From: a virus
DNA: 64,000 bases
Virus record (IMG/VR): IMGVR_UViG_3300032163_000008
Coordinates: 1-64,000 of that record
Reading direction: 5' to 3' (one strand)
Below, piece after piece: positions 53,837 to 62,698 of the stretch. The first letter of the stretch is position 1, and each line of letters starts with the position of its first letter. The notes beneath the pieces are model-generated. The model made no database searches, was not told the DNA's origin, and saw only the letters and a list, made by a program, of their open reading frames with translations. The translations under genes were made by a program, and so were the position numbers.

Positions 53837-56800
53837 ATGACAGGTAGTCGCTATAACAGTAATGTATATGAGAGCTGGACTTTAAGCAAAGACGCGGGGG
53901 GAAGTGACCTAGCAGGGTTACTCTTAGGTACTGGTGCAGCAACTAATGACACAAATCTATATAGAAGCGCAATAGGTACTCTAAAGACTGACGGCATTTT
54001 CACAGTTGGTGGAGCACTCAATGCCAATAGCACTCTAACCGTTGCAAGCACTCTAACAACTACAGGCTTTACAACTGGCTCTGTACATTTTACTGGAGCA
54101 GCTGCTGCCTTAACGCAAGACGCTACTAACTTCTTTTGGGATAACACAGACAAAAGACTGGGTATTGGAACGAATGCTCCAAGTGCAATTATTCACTCAT
54201 ACACGACAGGAGCCATAGATCAGCTATGGGTTGAGCGTTATGGTGGTAGTGCAGCTACTAGAGGTAAGTTAAGGATCTGGCACTCTAATATTGGCTATAG
54301 TGGTGGTACTGGTGCAGATACGCTTCACACTGCCGATTGGGGACATGCTTTTCAGGTAAACAACCAATCTGCAGCAGCCTACGCCATGACTATTACGAAT
54401 GGTGGACTTGTTGGTATTGGTACCACAGGACCATCTAACCTACTGACAGTACAAAACGTCTTAAACAGTGCTTCAGCGATTGCAGTATTACAACAGAATC
54501 AAGCGAGTACATCCAATCCTCTGGCACGACTAGATTTACTAGGAGTCTCAGGAACAGGATCTGCTGGTGGTGTTATATATCTTACTGAAGGTACTTATCC
54601 CACATATATTAAAGGCATCAGAGATGCGTCTCTAACAAAATCAAAGCTTATATTTGGAACAAATAATGGTGGTGGAAACACAGTAACCGACTGGATGACT
54701 CTAAACAGTGTTGGTGAGTTAATACTAACCAGCACCTCAGTGTCGAGCTCTACAGCAACGGGTACTTTAATTCTCAGTGGTGGTGCCGGTATCGCTGGTG
54801 CAGTATATATTGGTGGAGCATTAAATGTAACAGGAAATATAACAGGAACCCTAGCCACAGCAGCCCAACCGAATATTACGAGTGTGGGTACACTAAGTGC
54901 TCTTACAGTTACTGCAACGATCACAGGAAGCGTTAGTGGATCTGCGGCAACGGTTACAGGAGCTTCTCAAACAGCTATTACAACTCTATCAAATCTTGTA
55001 TCAGTGGGAGTAATTACAACAGGTACTTGGCGCGGTACAGTCGTAGAATCGGTCTATGGTGGTACTGGCGTAAATAACGGTGGTAGAACTCTAACGATTG
55101 CAACACAGAGTGGTACTCTAACATTCACAGGAGCATCTCTAACTATTGGTGCTAGCGCATCAGTAGCTGGCTCAAATACCGGCGATGTAACTCTAGCTAC
55201 GAATCATGGCCTATCATTAACTAATCAAGTAATTGGAATGGGAACTCCTAGCACAGTTACAAGCGCTACGACAAATAGCGTTACAACTACAACACATACC
55301 CACGCCCTAACGGTTACGAAGTCAGATGTAGGATTGGGCAGCGTGGAAAATACAGCACTATCTACTTGGGCAGGCACTGGAAATATCACCACAGTAGGTA
55401 CAATTACATCTGGTACTTGGACAGGTGGTGTAATAGGTGCGACTTATGGTGGTACAGGTATAAACAACGGTGCTAGAACTCTAACCATTAGTACTAATGC
55501 TGGTACGCTATCTTTCACGAACGCAAGTACAACGCTGACTATAGGTACTGCAGCAGCTTCAGTTAGCAACGCTAACACAGGTGATGTAACTCTAGCTACG
55601 AATCATGGTCTATCACTAACTAATCAAGTAATTGGAATGGGCACACCGTCCACAGTGACAAGTGCCACAACAAATGCTGTAACAACTACAACACACAGCC
55701 ACGCTCTAACAGTTACTAAGTCTGATGTAGGCTTGAGCGCCGTGGAAAATACAGCACTGTCCACATGGGCAGGTACTGGGAATATTACCACAGTAGGTAC
55801 AATTACATCTGGGTCATGGACTAGCGGCGTAATAGCCTCTAACTATGGTGGTACTGGCGTAAATAACGCAGGTAGAACCCTAACTCTTAATACAAATTCG
55901 GGTACACTAGCATATTCTAGTGCAAGTTTAACTCTAACAGTTGCAGCGAATGCTACCGTTAGTGGATCAAACACAGGGGATCAAACAACTATAACAGGTA
56001 ATGCTGGATCAGCAACATACGCGTCAAATACAACCATCACAGATGATACAACAACGGCAGCTACAATGTATCCTACATGGGTTACAGCTAATACTGGAAA
56101 CATACCTCAAAAGGTATCTAGTACGAAGCTTAGCTTCGTGCCTAGCACGGGAATTTTAAGTGCTACGGGCTTTGCAGGACCTCTGACAGGAAATGTAACA
56201 GGTAACGTCAGTGGATCGGCTGGATCGGTGACTTGGGCTAACGTGTCAAGTAAGCCTTTTAACTATAGTGGCCAAGCTGGGCAACCGTCATGGTTATGGG
56301 GTACAAGCGACGGAGTTGCATACTATGTGTGGAACCCTAGTAACTTTAATGTAAATTCCGCAACTACGGCTACTAACGCCACTAATGCCACATATCTAAA
56401 TGTCGCAGATACCAGAGATACAGCACTTACTCCAAACAGTATGATCGCAAATAAGGTGCAGTCAGCTTTCACAAATATGAATGGTGGAGGTTGGAGATCT
56501 TTCTTAAACATACAGGGTTGGTCAAGTGGTTATGCTTCTTGGAGAATTATAGGGCCAGCAAATGCAAGTAATGATGACTTATGGTATCTACAGGGTGGCG
56601 TAAATACTACTTGGGGTACTCAACACACAATCATGCACAGCGGTAACATTGGGTCATATGCACCAACTCTAACGGGTGGTGGTGCCAGTGGTAACTGGGG
56701 CATCAATGTAACAGGAACAGCGGCGTCTACTACGAGATTCTTCTCTACGAGTCACCCTACATCATACTATCTAGAGCATACTTGGGATGGCACGTATTGG

Positions 56801-57265
56801 TATATTAATGGTAACCATCCTACTAATCCTGGTGCCAGAGTTGCACGTGCCGATACAGCCGGGTCAGCTACAACTGCTGGATCTGTCACTAACTCTCTAA
56901 CAGCAGGAACAGGACTATCCGGTACAGCCTTTAATGGTAGTGCAGCACAGACTTGGAATCATGCTAGCGGTAACGGATATAATCATATTCCGACGGGTGG
57001 TCAATCTACATATGTTCTGACGTGGGCATCTAGTGGTGCAGCGACATGGGCAGCACCTACAGGTGGAGGTTCTAGTGGATGGACTTATTACAGAGACTCT
57101 AGTGGTATAAATGCTACGGCACCCGTCATTAGAACGAATGCGCAGCAAATTGATGCAAACATAACGATGCTAGCCACAGAGAATGGTTTATCAGCAGGAC
57201 CCATTACTATTAGCAGTGGTGTTACTGTCACTATTCCAAGTGGGGCTTCTTGGTCTATTGTCTAA
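53837..57265 (+). CDS. tail fibre protein, 1142 aa
   Basis: ATG behind AAGGATA. Residues ~90-330 resemble fibre segments with repeated GIGT-x-PS and ILSGGAGIAGAVYIGGALNV; then two or three copies of the NTGDVTLATNHG/KSDVGLGSVENTALSTW unit shared with the 44354 protein, each with a YGGTG-NNG-RTL turn. Residues ~830-1080 (WLWGTSDGVAYYVWNPSNFN; WYINGNHPTNPGARVARADT) are a widespread fibre C-terminal region. Ends in a short beta tip. Confidence 0.8.
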   Translation: MTGSRYNSNVYESWTLSKDAGGSDLAGLLLGTGAATNDTNLYRSAIGTLKTDGIFTVGGALNANSTLTVASTLTTTGFTTGSVHFTGAAAALTQDATNFFWDNTDKRLGIGTNAPSAIIHSYTTGAIDQLWVERYGGSAATRGKLRIWHSNIGYSGGTGADTLHTADWGHAFQVNNQSAAAYAMTITNGGLVGIGTTGPSNLLTVQNVLNSASAIAVLQQNQASTSNPLARLDLLGVSGTGSAGGVIYLTEGTYPTYIKGIRDASLTKSKLIFGTNNGGGNTVTDWMTLNSVGELILTSTSVSSSTATGTLILSGGAGIAGAVYIGGALNVTGNITGTLATAAQPNITSVGTLSALTVTATITGSVSGSAATVTGASQTAITTLSNLVSVGVITTGTWRGTVVESVYGGTGVNNGGRTLTIATQSGTLTFTGASLTIGASASVAGSNTGDVTLATNHGLSLTNQVIGMGTPSTVTSATTNSVTTTTHTHALTVTKSDVGLGSVENTALSTWAGTGNITTVGTITSGTWTGGVIGATYGGTGINNGARTLTISTNAGTLSFTNASTTLTIGTAAASVSNANTGDVTLATNHGLSLTNQVIGMGTPSTVTSATTNAVTTTTHSHALTVTKSDVGLSAVENTALSTWAGTGNITTVGTITSGSWTSGVIASNYGGTGVNNAGRTLTLNTNSGTLAYSSASLTLTVAANATVSGSNTGDQTTITGNAGSATYASNTTITDDTTTAATMYPTWVTANTGNIPQKVSSTKLSFVPSTGILSATGFAGPLTGNVTGNVSGSAGSVTWANVSSKPFNYSGQAGQPSWLWGTSDGVAYYVWNPSNFNVNSATTATNATNATYLNVADTRDTALTPNSMIANKVQSAFTNMNGGGWRSFLNIQGWSSGYASWRIIGPANASNDDLWYLQGGVNTTWGTQHTIMHSGNIGSYAPTLTGGGASGNWGINVTGTAASTTRFFSTSHPTSYYLEHTWDGTYWYINGNHPTNPGARVARADTAGSATTAGSVTNSLTAGTGLSGTAFNGSAAQTWNHASGNGYNHIPTGGQSTYVLTWASSGAATWAAPTGGGSSGWTYYRDSSGINATAPVIRTNAQQIDANITMLATENGLSAGPITISSGVTVTIPSGASWSIV

Positions 57266-57275
57266 GGAGTGATGT

Positions 57276-57674
57276 ATGAAATTAAATGTTAACACCATTA
57301 AAGGCATAACAGCAGCCACCCCAACATTTAAAAACGCTCTTGGGGCGGAGTTAGGTCAGCCCTGCAAGGCTTTTATCGCCTTCAACGGATCTACAGGGGT
57401 GGTTAATTCCAACTTTAACATGCCATCAATCACAAAAGATGGCACAGGAAACTATAGGGCAAATATAACTCCAGGGACTTTCGCCACTGCAACATTCTCT
57501 ATAGCAGGGACGTCTGTTATGCTCCCAACTTCGACTTTTAACCCACACAGGAGAGGCCTAGGAGTAGGAGCCATATCGACATCAGTAGTCTACTGTAGTA
57601 CAGGGTATGTGACAGAAAGTGCGAGTACTTATGAAGATATGATGGTCAGCGTTGTCCTATTTGGACACGGATAA
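57276..57674 (+). CDS. fibre-tip family protein 1, 132 aa
   Basis: ATG behind AAGGAG. Shares with the next two genes the pattern GxxCKAxIxF, then FN-PSITKDGTGNYRANI, FNPHRRG, and GYVTESASTYEDMM. The fold is probably the short beta-sandwich typical of fibre-tip proteins (the order cKAW..f.....SFNv.sit..g.G.Y.i.f occurs at the end of many phage fibres). Three in a row suggests a hetero-oligomeric tip or receptor diversification. Confidence 0.65.
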   Translation: MKLNVNTIKGITAATPTFKNALGAELGQPCKAFIAFNGSTGVVNSNFNMPSITKDGTGNYRANITPGTFATATFSIAGTSVMLPTSTFNPHRRGLGVGAISTSVVYCSTGYVTESASTYEDMMVSVVLFGHG

Positions 57675-57678
57675 TATA

Positions 57679-58068
57679 ATGAGCACATTGGCAACAGATA
57701 GTATCTATAGCGTACAGAACACAGTTCCTCCAGTGTTTAGGAACTCTACAGGAGCCGAGATTGGGAAGCTATGCAAGGCTTGGATATACTTTGATGGGGT
57801 TGCTCTAGGTATGGTAGCCTTCAACGTATCTTCAGTTACTAAGGATGGAACTGGTATGTACAGAATAAATATACCAGTGGGAATATTTGCAGATGCTAAT
57901 TACGCTATAATGGGCTGTAATAGTGCGAGTGGCACATATAACCCTCATAGAAAGGGAATCGGTTTTGCGGCTCAATCGGCTACACAGCTTCCCTGCAATT
58001 CTGGGTATGTAACAGAAAATGCTACAGCCTATGAGGATCATCCCATGCATGTTCAGATGTGGTCATAA
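57679..58068 (+). CDS. fibre-tip family protein 2, 129 aa
   Basis: ATG 57679 chosen so that the product begins like its paralogues (MSTLATDSIYSVQNTVPPVF). Contains GKLCKAWIYFDG, FNVSSVTKDGTGMYRINI and YNPHRKGIG. Starts four bases after the previous stop; no strong ribosome site. Confidence 0.65.
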   Translation: MSTLATDSIYSVQNTVPPVFRNSTGAEIGKLCKAWIYFDGVALGMVAFNVSSVTKDGTGMYRINIPVGIFADANYAIMGCNSASGTYNPHRKGIGFAAQSATQLPCNSGYVTENATAYEDHPMHVQMWS

Positions 58069-58077
58069 GGAGATAGT

Positions 58078-58479
58078 ATGCCAGTAAATGTACAAACAAT
58101 TCAGAGTCTAACGACAGCTCCTCCAGCGATTACAAACTCTTCTGATGTTGTAAAGGGTAAGTTATGCAAGGCTTGGGTGAACTATAACGCAATAGGAACC
58201 GTGCCCGTTCCTATCAGGGCTTCTTTTAATATTCCTTCAATCACTAGAAATGGTGTGGGTGGGTATATGATTAATATTACTCCTGGTGTTCTTGCAGACA
58301 CTAATTTCTGTCTCATCGGAAGTCAGACATACCCTCAAGGTGCATATGATCCTCATAGAAACGGCACGGGATTATCAATTCAGTCATCAACACTAGTATA
58401 CCAATCGATGTCTTGGGTATCTGAGGGTTCAAGTGGTTTTGAAGATATGACCCAGGGTTGTATTCAGATATATACTTAA
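58078..58479 (+). CDS. fibre-tip family protein 3, 133 aa
   Basis: ATG behind AAGGAG. Contains GKLCKAWVNYNAIG, FNIPSITRNGVGGYMINI and YDPHRNGTG, aligned with the previous two products. The third copy is the most diverged in its C-terminal loop. Confidence 0.65.
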   Translation: MPVNVQTIQSLTTAPPAITNSSDVVKGKLCKAWVNYNAIGTVPVPIRASFNIPSITRNGVGGYMINITPGVLADTNFCLIGSQTYPQGAYDPHRNGTGLSIQSSTLVYQSMSWVSEGSSGFEDMTQGCIQIYT

Positions 58480-58532
58480 AGTATAAAAAAGCTCCCGTGA
58501 TAGGGATGCATGTAAGATAGGAGGAAGAACTT

Positions 58533-58967
58533 ATGAATATAGTATGGAGAAGACCTGATGGTGGAATATCAACTACACACCTAGCTAGCAATGCAGGGAC
58601 TCCTGAGGAGCATGCTGAGGAATTGAAGCAGTGGGGAAATATTCCTGAGGATTGGGAGGTAGTTGCAACTCGCTATGACCTTCCAATGGAGCATCCCGAG
58701 TATTTTAACGCTTGGGAATGGCATGAGCAGGATGGGATTATACACAATATGGGTAAAGCCGCAGAGGTAACAAAGGAGCGTTTACGACGTGAGCGTGCAC
58801 CTCTCTTAACTGCGCTCGATGTTGAACACTTCCGTGCAGATGAGGCTGGCGATACCGTTGCTAAGGCGGAAATCTCAGCCCGTAAGCAGGCGCTAAGAGA
58901 CGTTACAAAGAGAGTTCATAATAGGCTCACAATAGAGCAAATGAAGGCTATTAAGGTAGGGGAATAA
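58533..58967 (+). CDS. tail fibre assembly-like protein, 144 aa
   Basis: ATG behind AGGAGGAAG. MNIVWRRPDGGISTTHLAS begins as small fibre-accessory proteins do. The C-terminal half is helical and charged, with ERLRRERAPLLTALDVEHFR resembling the conserved R-x-x-RD-x-LL-x-x-D of phage fibre-assembly chaperones. It would help fold or attach one of the fibres upstream. Confidence 0.55.
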   Translation: MNIVWRRPDGGISTTHLASNAGTPEEHAEELKQWGNIPEDWEVVATRYDLPMEHPEYFNAWEWHEQDGIIHNMGKAAEVTKERLRRERAPLLTALDVEHFRADEAGDTVAKAEISARKQALRDVTKRVHNRLTIEQMKAIKVGE

Positions 58968-58968
58968 T

Positions 58969-59469
58969 ATGGTATCTACAATATCAGCAGTTGATTTGAA
59001 TTTTACTGGGAACATTACAGTAGCTGGAAACACAGTTATATCAGGAAACATGTCTGCTGCAGGCACAATATATGCCAACTACGCCGACTTAGCGGAGTAT
59101 TTTGATGTTAAAAAGGACGTCGTCCTGAAGCCTGGGGATCCCACGTCCATTGCAGGCCTTCGTACACTCACAACCTACAATGGAAAGAACTACGCAGGAA
59201 TAATTAGTACAGAGCCAGGAGTAATGCTAGGTAGGAGTCGCACTCAAGCCATAGCCCTAGCCCTAGCTGGCACGGTGCCTGTAAGAACTTCTGACACAAG
59301 CATAAAAATTGGGGACACCCTAGTATTAACAAAAAAGGGTAAGATTATTCGAAAGCGTTTTTGGAGCTTATTTTTGACTGTGGTAGGGATAGCGCAAGAG
59401 AAATACAAGAAGACCTCGTTTGGTCCCAACGGCAGTAGTGAGACTCTTTTGAATTGTTTATTAGATTAA
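58969..59469 (+). CDS. YADLAEYF-domain fibre-end protein 1, 166 aa
   Basis: ATG near GGGGAA. A short fibre-like N-terminus (TGNITVAGNTVISGNMSAAG), then NYADLAEYFDVKKDV, SIAGLRTL, YAGIISTEPG, ALAGTVPVRT and KIGDTLVLTKKGKI. This order matches the C-terminal module that follows many phage fibres and resembles the intramolecular chaperone/peptidase G2-type region. Here it is an independent gene, with two paralogues downstream. Confidence 0.6.
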   Translation: MVSTISAVDLNFTGNITVAGNTVISGNMSAAGTIYANYADLAEYFDVKKDVVLKPGDPTSIAGLRTLTTYNGKNYAGIISTEPGVMLGRSRTQAIALALAGTVPVRTSDTSIKIGDTLVLTKKGKIIRKRFWSLFLTVVGIAQEKYKKTSFGPNGSSETLLNCLLD

Positions 59470-59478
59470 GGGGTATAG

Positions 59479-59841
59479 ATGACTTTTTCATTCGTTGATA
59501 TTTCTGGATGCACCTCTGACACTAATAACGGGTTTAACGGCTCTGACTTTAAATATAAGATCGCACTATTCGCAGAGCTACTAGACACAATTCTCAATAT
59601 ACTAGATGTACCTAGCGCCTCAGTGTCGCTGGCTATCGGAAACGATGATCCTAGTACACTTGAGGCATTCGCAGTAGAACTAGAGAAGGGTCTCATAACT
59701 CTGCATAATAGAATAATAGGTACACAATGGACACCCAAGGAAATGACTTATGAAGAGCGTCTCAATATGTGTCTGGTGCTCTCAGTGTCAATGCTCGACA
59801 ATAATTTAGATGGAGACAATAATGGTATCAACCCTAAATAG
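59479..59841 (+). CDS. hypothetical virion-region protein, 120 aa
   Basis: MTFSFVDISGCTSDTNNGFN resembles the first residues of the 60696 product (a Phe-Thr-x-Gly-Cys-x-Asn/Ser pattern) and the middle is helical, but it lacks that protein's Cys-rich segment. No strong ribosome site. Overlaps the next gene by 20 bases. Confidence 0.55.
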   Translation: MTFSFVDISGCTSDTNNGFNGSDFKYKIALFAELLDTILNILDVPSASVSLAIGNDDPSTLEAFAVELEKGLITLHNRIIGTQWTPKEMTYEERLNMCLVLSVSMLDNNLDGDNNGINPK

Positions 59842-60247
59842 TAATATTGAGATAACGGGGAACTTAACTGCTGGAGGCACGGTAAGGGGAACCTATTCGG
59901 ATCTAGCAGAATACTTTCTTGTGGAGGGCTCAATTCTGTGCGGAAACCCTACATCTATAGTAGGCTTTCGAAAAGTTGGGAAGTACAGTGGAAGAGCCTA
60001 TGCAGGTATCAGAAGCTTTAGGCCAGCTATGTCGATGGGTGGAGACATTAGTAAGAGCAGCATTCCAATAGCCCTCAGTGGGTCCGTAAAGGTTAACACT
60101 AGAGACCGAAGCATCAAATTAGGAGACAAATTAGTAGTTACAAAGCAAGGTACGGTTATCCGTAAGAGATGGTATCATTTGGGTTTACCTCTTGTTGGAG
60201 TGGCACAAGAGGATTATAGGAAGAACTCCGTAATGACTTTGGTATAA
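59822..60247 (+). CDS. YADLAEYF-domain fibre-end protein 2, 141 aa
   Basis: ATG 59822 behind TGGAG. MVSTLNSNIEITGNLTAGGT, then YSDLAEYFLVEGSI, SIVGFRKVG, ALSGSVKVNTRDRS and KLGDKLVVTKQGTV. Second paralogue of the set. Confidence 0.6.
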   Translation: MVSTLNSNIEITGNLTAGGTVRGTYSDLAEYFLVEGSILCGNPTSIVGFRKVGKYSGRAYAGIRSFRPAMSMGGDISKSSIPIALSGSVKVNTRDRSIKLGDKLVVTKQGTVIRKRWYHLGLPLVGVAQEDYRKNSVMTLV

Positions 60248-60250
60248 TTA
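60243..60250 (+). promoter_or_regulatory. TATAATTA late element over a stop codon
   Basis: GTATAATTAAAGGAG covers the stop of the previous gene and runs directly into the ribosome site for ATG 60263. Confidence 0.5.
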
Positions 60251-60262
60251 AAGGAGAATAAT

Positions 60263-60694
60263 ATGACATCAACTCTAACAGCAGCAGACTTATATATTTC
60301 AGGAAATGTTACCGCTGGTGGTACTGTGCAGGCCAACTACGCGGATCTAGCAGAGTATTTCCTTACTAAAGATACAATTGCTTGCGGTGACCCCGTTTCA
60401 ATCACTGACTTGCGTACGGTAGGAAAATATAACGGAAAATCCTATGCAGGGGTGAGAAGCACTATCCCCGGTTTTTCTATGGGCGGTGAGATGGGCGGAG
60501 GTATTCCAGTTGCCCTAATCGGCTCTGTTCCAGTTAACACTAGAGATCAAAGCATCAGGATTGGAGATAAGTTAGTTTTAACTAGAAGTGGAAAAATTGT
60601 AAAAAAGAGATGGTTTCACGTGTTCACTCAGTATGTGGGAATTTCTCAAGACGCATATAAGGACGGCCAAGTAATGTGCCTATTAGGGGTGTAG
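60263..60694 (+). CDS. YADLAEYF-domain fibre-end protein 3, 143 aa
   Basis: ATG behind AAAGGAG. NYADLAEYFLTKDTI, SITDLRTVGKYNGKSYAGVR, ALIGSVPVNTRDQS and RIGDKLVLTRSGKI. Third copy, very similar to the second (NTRDxSIxxGDKLV shared). Immediately upstream of the Cys-rich/radical SAM pair. Confidence 0.6.
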   Translation: MTSTLTAADLYISGNVTAGGTVQANYADLAEYFLTKDTIACGDPVSITDLRTVGKYNGKSYAGVRSTIPGFSMGGEMGGGIPVALIGSVPVNTRDQSIRIGDKLVLTRSGKIVKKRWFHVFTQYVGISQDAYKDGQVMCLLGV

Positions 60695-60695
60695 C

Positions 60696-61238
60696 ATGGC
60701 ATTTACATACACAAATGGGTCAGGGTGTAATGCCAACACATCGAACACGTATAACAGCACGATACTTCCAACTAAGGGCTACATAAGAGCAGCTCATACA
60801 AACGAGCTGAGAAAGGCTCTTGAAGACTTCTACGCACAACATCAAGTAACTGCTCCAACATGGGCTGACACACCTACAGGAATGCCTGCTGGAACTCTAG
60901 TTAGAAACCCAGATATTAACGAACTAAGAACAGCTGTCAATAAAATACGACAGCTGGTATATCGATGCACTTGTGATTCAAACGGGTGTTGCGTCTGTCA
61001 TAATACTGGAGGTTGCTGGATGGGAAGTACTTGCGTCTCCCAGTACTTTTATAACTACTCTTCTACTATGGCATTATACACATTCAGTAATGAAACCGGA
61101 GACACCTCAGGGGCAGGTACACGAGTGACAACGAATGCAGTTGATAAGAAGTTTATAAACCAGATCAGGAATGCCATAGATGCGCCAAACTCTAATACAG
61201 CTCCCGCTTACTGGCAGAACTACAACCAGGCTTTCTAA
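60696..61238 (+). CDS. cysteine-rich virion-region protein, candidate radical SAM substrate, 180 aa
   Basis: ATG one base after the previous stop; no strong ribosome site. MAFTYTNGSGCNANTSNTYN start, then a helical N-E-LR-A-(V/L) region (residues 33-88), then seven Cys within 23 residues (C91, 93, 98, 99, 101, 107, 113; starts CTCDSNGCCVCHNTGG), then a Tyr/Asn/Thr-rich beta part. The TAA overlaps the ATG of the radical SAM/SPASM gene (TAATG), so the two are translationally coupled. It might be crosslinked by that enzyme or bind metal. Confidence 0.65.
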   Translation: MAFTYTNGSGCNANTSNTYNSTILPTKGYIRAAHTNELRKALEDFYAQHQVTAPTWADTPTGMPAGTLVRNPDINELRTAVNKIRQLVYRCTCDSNGCCVCHNTGGCWMGSTCVSQYFYNYSSTMALYTFSNETGDTSGAGTRVTTNAVDKKFINQIRNAIDAPNSNTAPAYWQNYNQAF

Positions 61239-62698
61239 TGAGAACTATTAATTTTATAACAACTAACAGCTGCAACGCTAACTGTTCCTTCTGTTTTGAG
61301 CAACATAAAAGGGATTTTAAAGCAGTAGCTATTTCAAATGAGGTCGTCGACAAGACTCTCGAGTACTTCTTCAACTTATGGGGGAATACTGACATAATTT
61401 CCATAGACCTCTTTGGCGGAGAGCCCACTCTTGCAGAGGACACCTGCGTGTACACAGTTAATCGCGCAACCGAGATGGCTCGGGAGTATCGGATTAGTCT
61501 GAGATTCTTATTATTCACCAACTGCTTTGTATTTCCTGAGAAGCTAGTAGAGGTACTCTTAGAGTCAAAAGCACTGGTTACAATACAGATATCTAATGAG
61601 GGTGTTGACAATCATCTTAAGGATCATAACAACACCACTCTTAGGGAAAAAATTCATAGTAACATCGAGAGGTACGTTGCAACGAAGCTTCCCGTTATTG
61701 TGAGAGCAACCATGAGTAGTGAGAGTCTAACTACTGCAGAAAACCTCCTAGAATCTGTGAAGCTAATGGTCTCTCTGGGATTAGATTCCTTCTACTTCTT
61801 TCCTATTATGGAGCATGGATGGCAGGAGCACCACTTTAAAGTTTGGCGAGATGGCTTCCACCTAATCGCGGACTACTTATTCGAGTTACATAGTAAGAGC
61901 CCAGAGATACCCTTTAATGTTGGTAACTTTCTTCACGAAGTAACTGAGGAGATCCCCCCAATGTGCGCAGCAGGAGAGGACTATGTGTCAGTTAATACCG
62001 ATGGTGAGGTGTATGCCTGTCAACGATTCTTGCCTATAGCCACAAACACACCACAGTCTATGGGGAGCGTGTTTACTGGAGTGGATTTAAAGCTTATTGG
62101 AGAAATAGGTGCCCATGAGGGCTGCAGAGAGTGTAGGGTAAAAAACTGCAAGATCTGCCCAGCAGTATCTTATGTGGCTCAAGACGACAGGATCGTGATA
62201 GGTAGGGGAGACTACTGCAGAATTCGGCTGATAATGTGGGACGAATACATGTACTACACAGAAAAGATGCAATCTATAGGGCAATATAACCTTCCAACTT
62301 CTGAGCAGCTTGAAGAATTGGATTTAGTGCAATACATCGAAACAATGTTCTATAAGCTGTTTAATGTACCTAACCAGGATGCTGAGTCAGGTTACAACAT
62401 ATACAACACTAGGACTTCATACATGACTAATATTATCCGATACTTCCTGAGGATGTCTAGAGTGTTTATAGACCTTACTGAGGGAGAGCTTGGGCTAGAC
62501 ACATCTCTTACTGATGAGAGCCAGATACTGACCTACCTGATAAAATTTATCGAGAGCATTCTCTTTGAGATATACAATACAAACCCTCAGGTAACATACA
62601 TATACCACGACAATGCTACGAGTCTAACTAGTCTCTCAGCGATGCTAGTGCTATTACTCGAGGAGAAAGGCCAACGCTATGACAGAAACAATATATAA
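61238..62698 (+). CDS. radical SAM/SPASM domain protein, 486 aa
   Basis: NFITTNSCNANCSFCFEQ gives C12-x3-C16-x2-C19 for the [4Fe-4S]-SAM cluster, and DLFGGEPTL the GGE SAM motif. A C-terminal SPASM-type set follows: MCAAGEDYVSVNTDGEVYAC, then CRECRVKNCKIC and GDYCRI, ligands for auxiliary Fe-S clusters as in peptide/protein-modifying maturases. Residues ~355-486 are an extra helical domain. Located at the end of the fibre genes and coupled to a Cys-rich protein, it may modify a virion protein. Confidence 0.85.
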   Translation: MRTINFITTNSCNANCSFCFEQHKRDFKAVAISNEVVDKTLEYFFNLWGNTDIISIDLFGGEPTLAEDTCVYTVNRATEMAREYRISLRFLLFTNCFVFPEKLVEVLLESKALVTIQISNEGVDNHLKDHNNTTLREKIHSNIERYVATKLPVIVRATMSSESLTTAENLLESVKLMVSLGLDSFYFFPIMEHGWQEHHFKVWRDGFHLIADYLFELHSKSPEIPFNVGNFLHEVTEEIPPMCAAGEDYVSVNTDGEVYACQRFLPIATNTPQSMGSVFTGVDLKLIGEIGAHEGCRECRVKNCKICPAVSYVAQDDRIVIGRGDYCRIRLIMWDEYMYYTEKMQSIGQYNLPTSEQLEELDLVQYIETMFYKLFNVPNQDAESGYNIYNTRTSYMTNIIRYFLRMSRVFIDLTEGELGLDTSLTDESQILTYLIKFIESILFEIYNTNPQVTYIYHDNATSLTSLSAMLVLLLEEKGQRYDRNNI

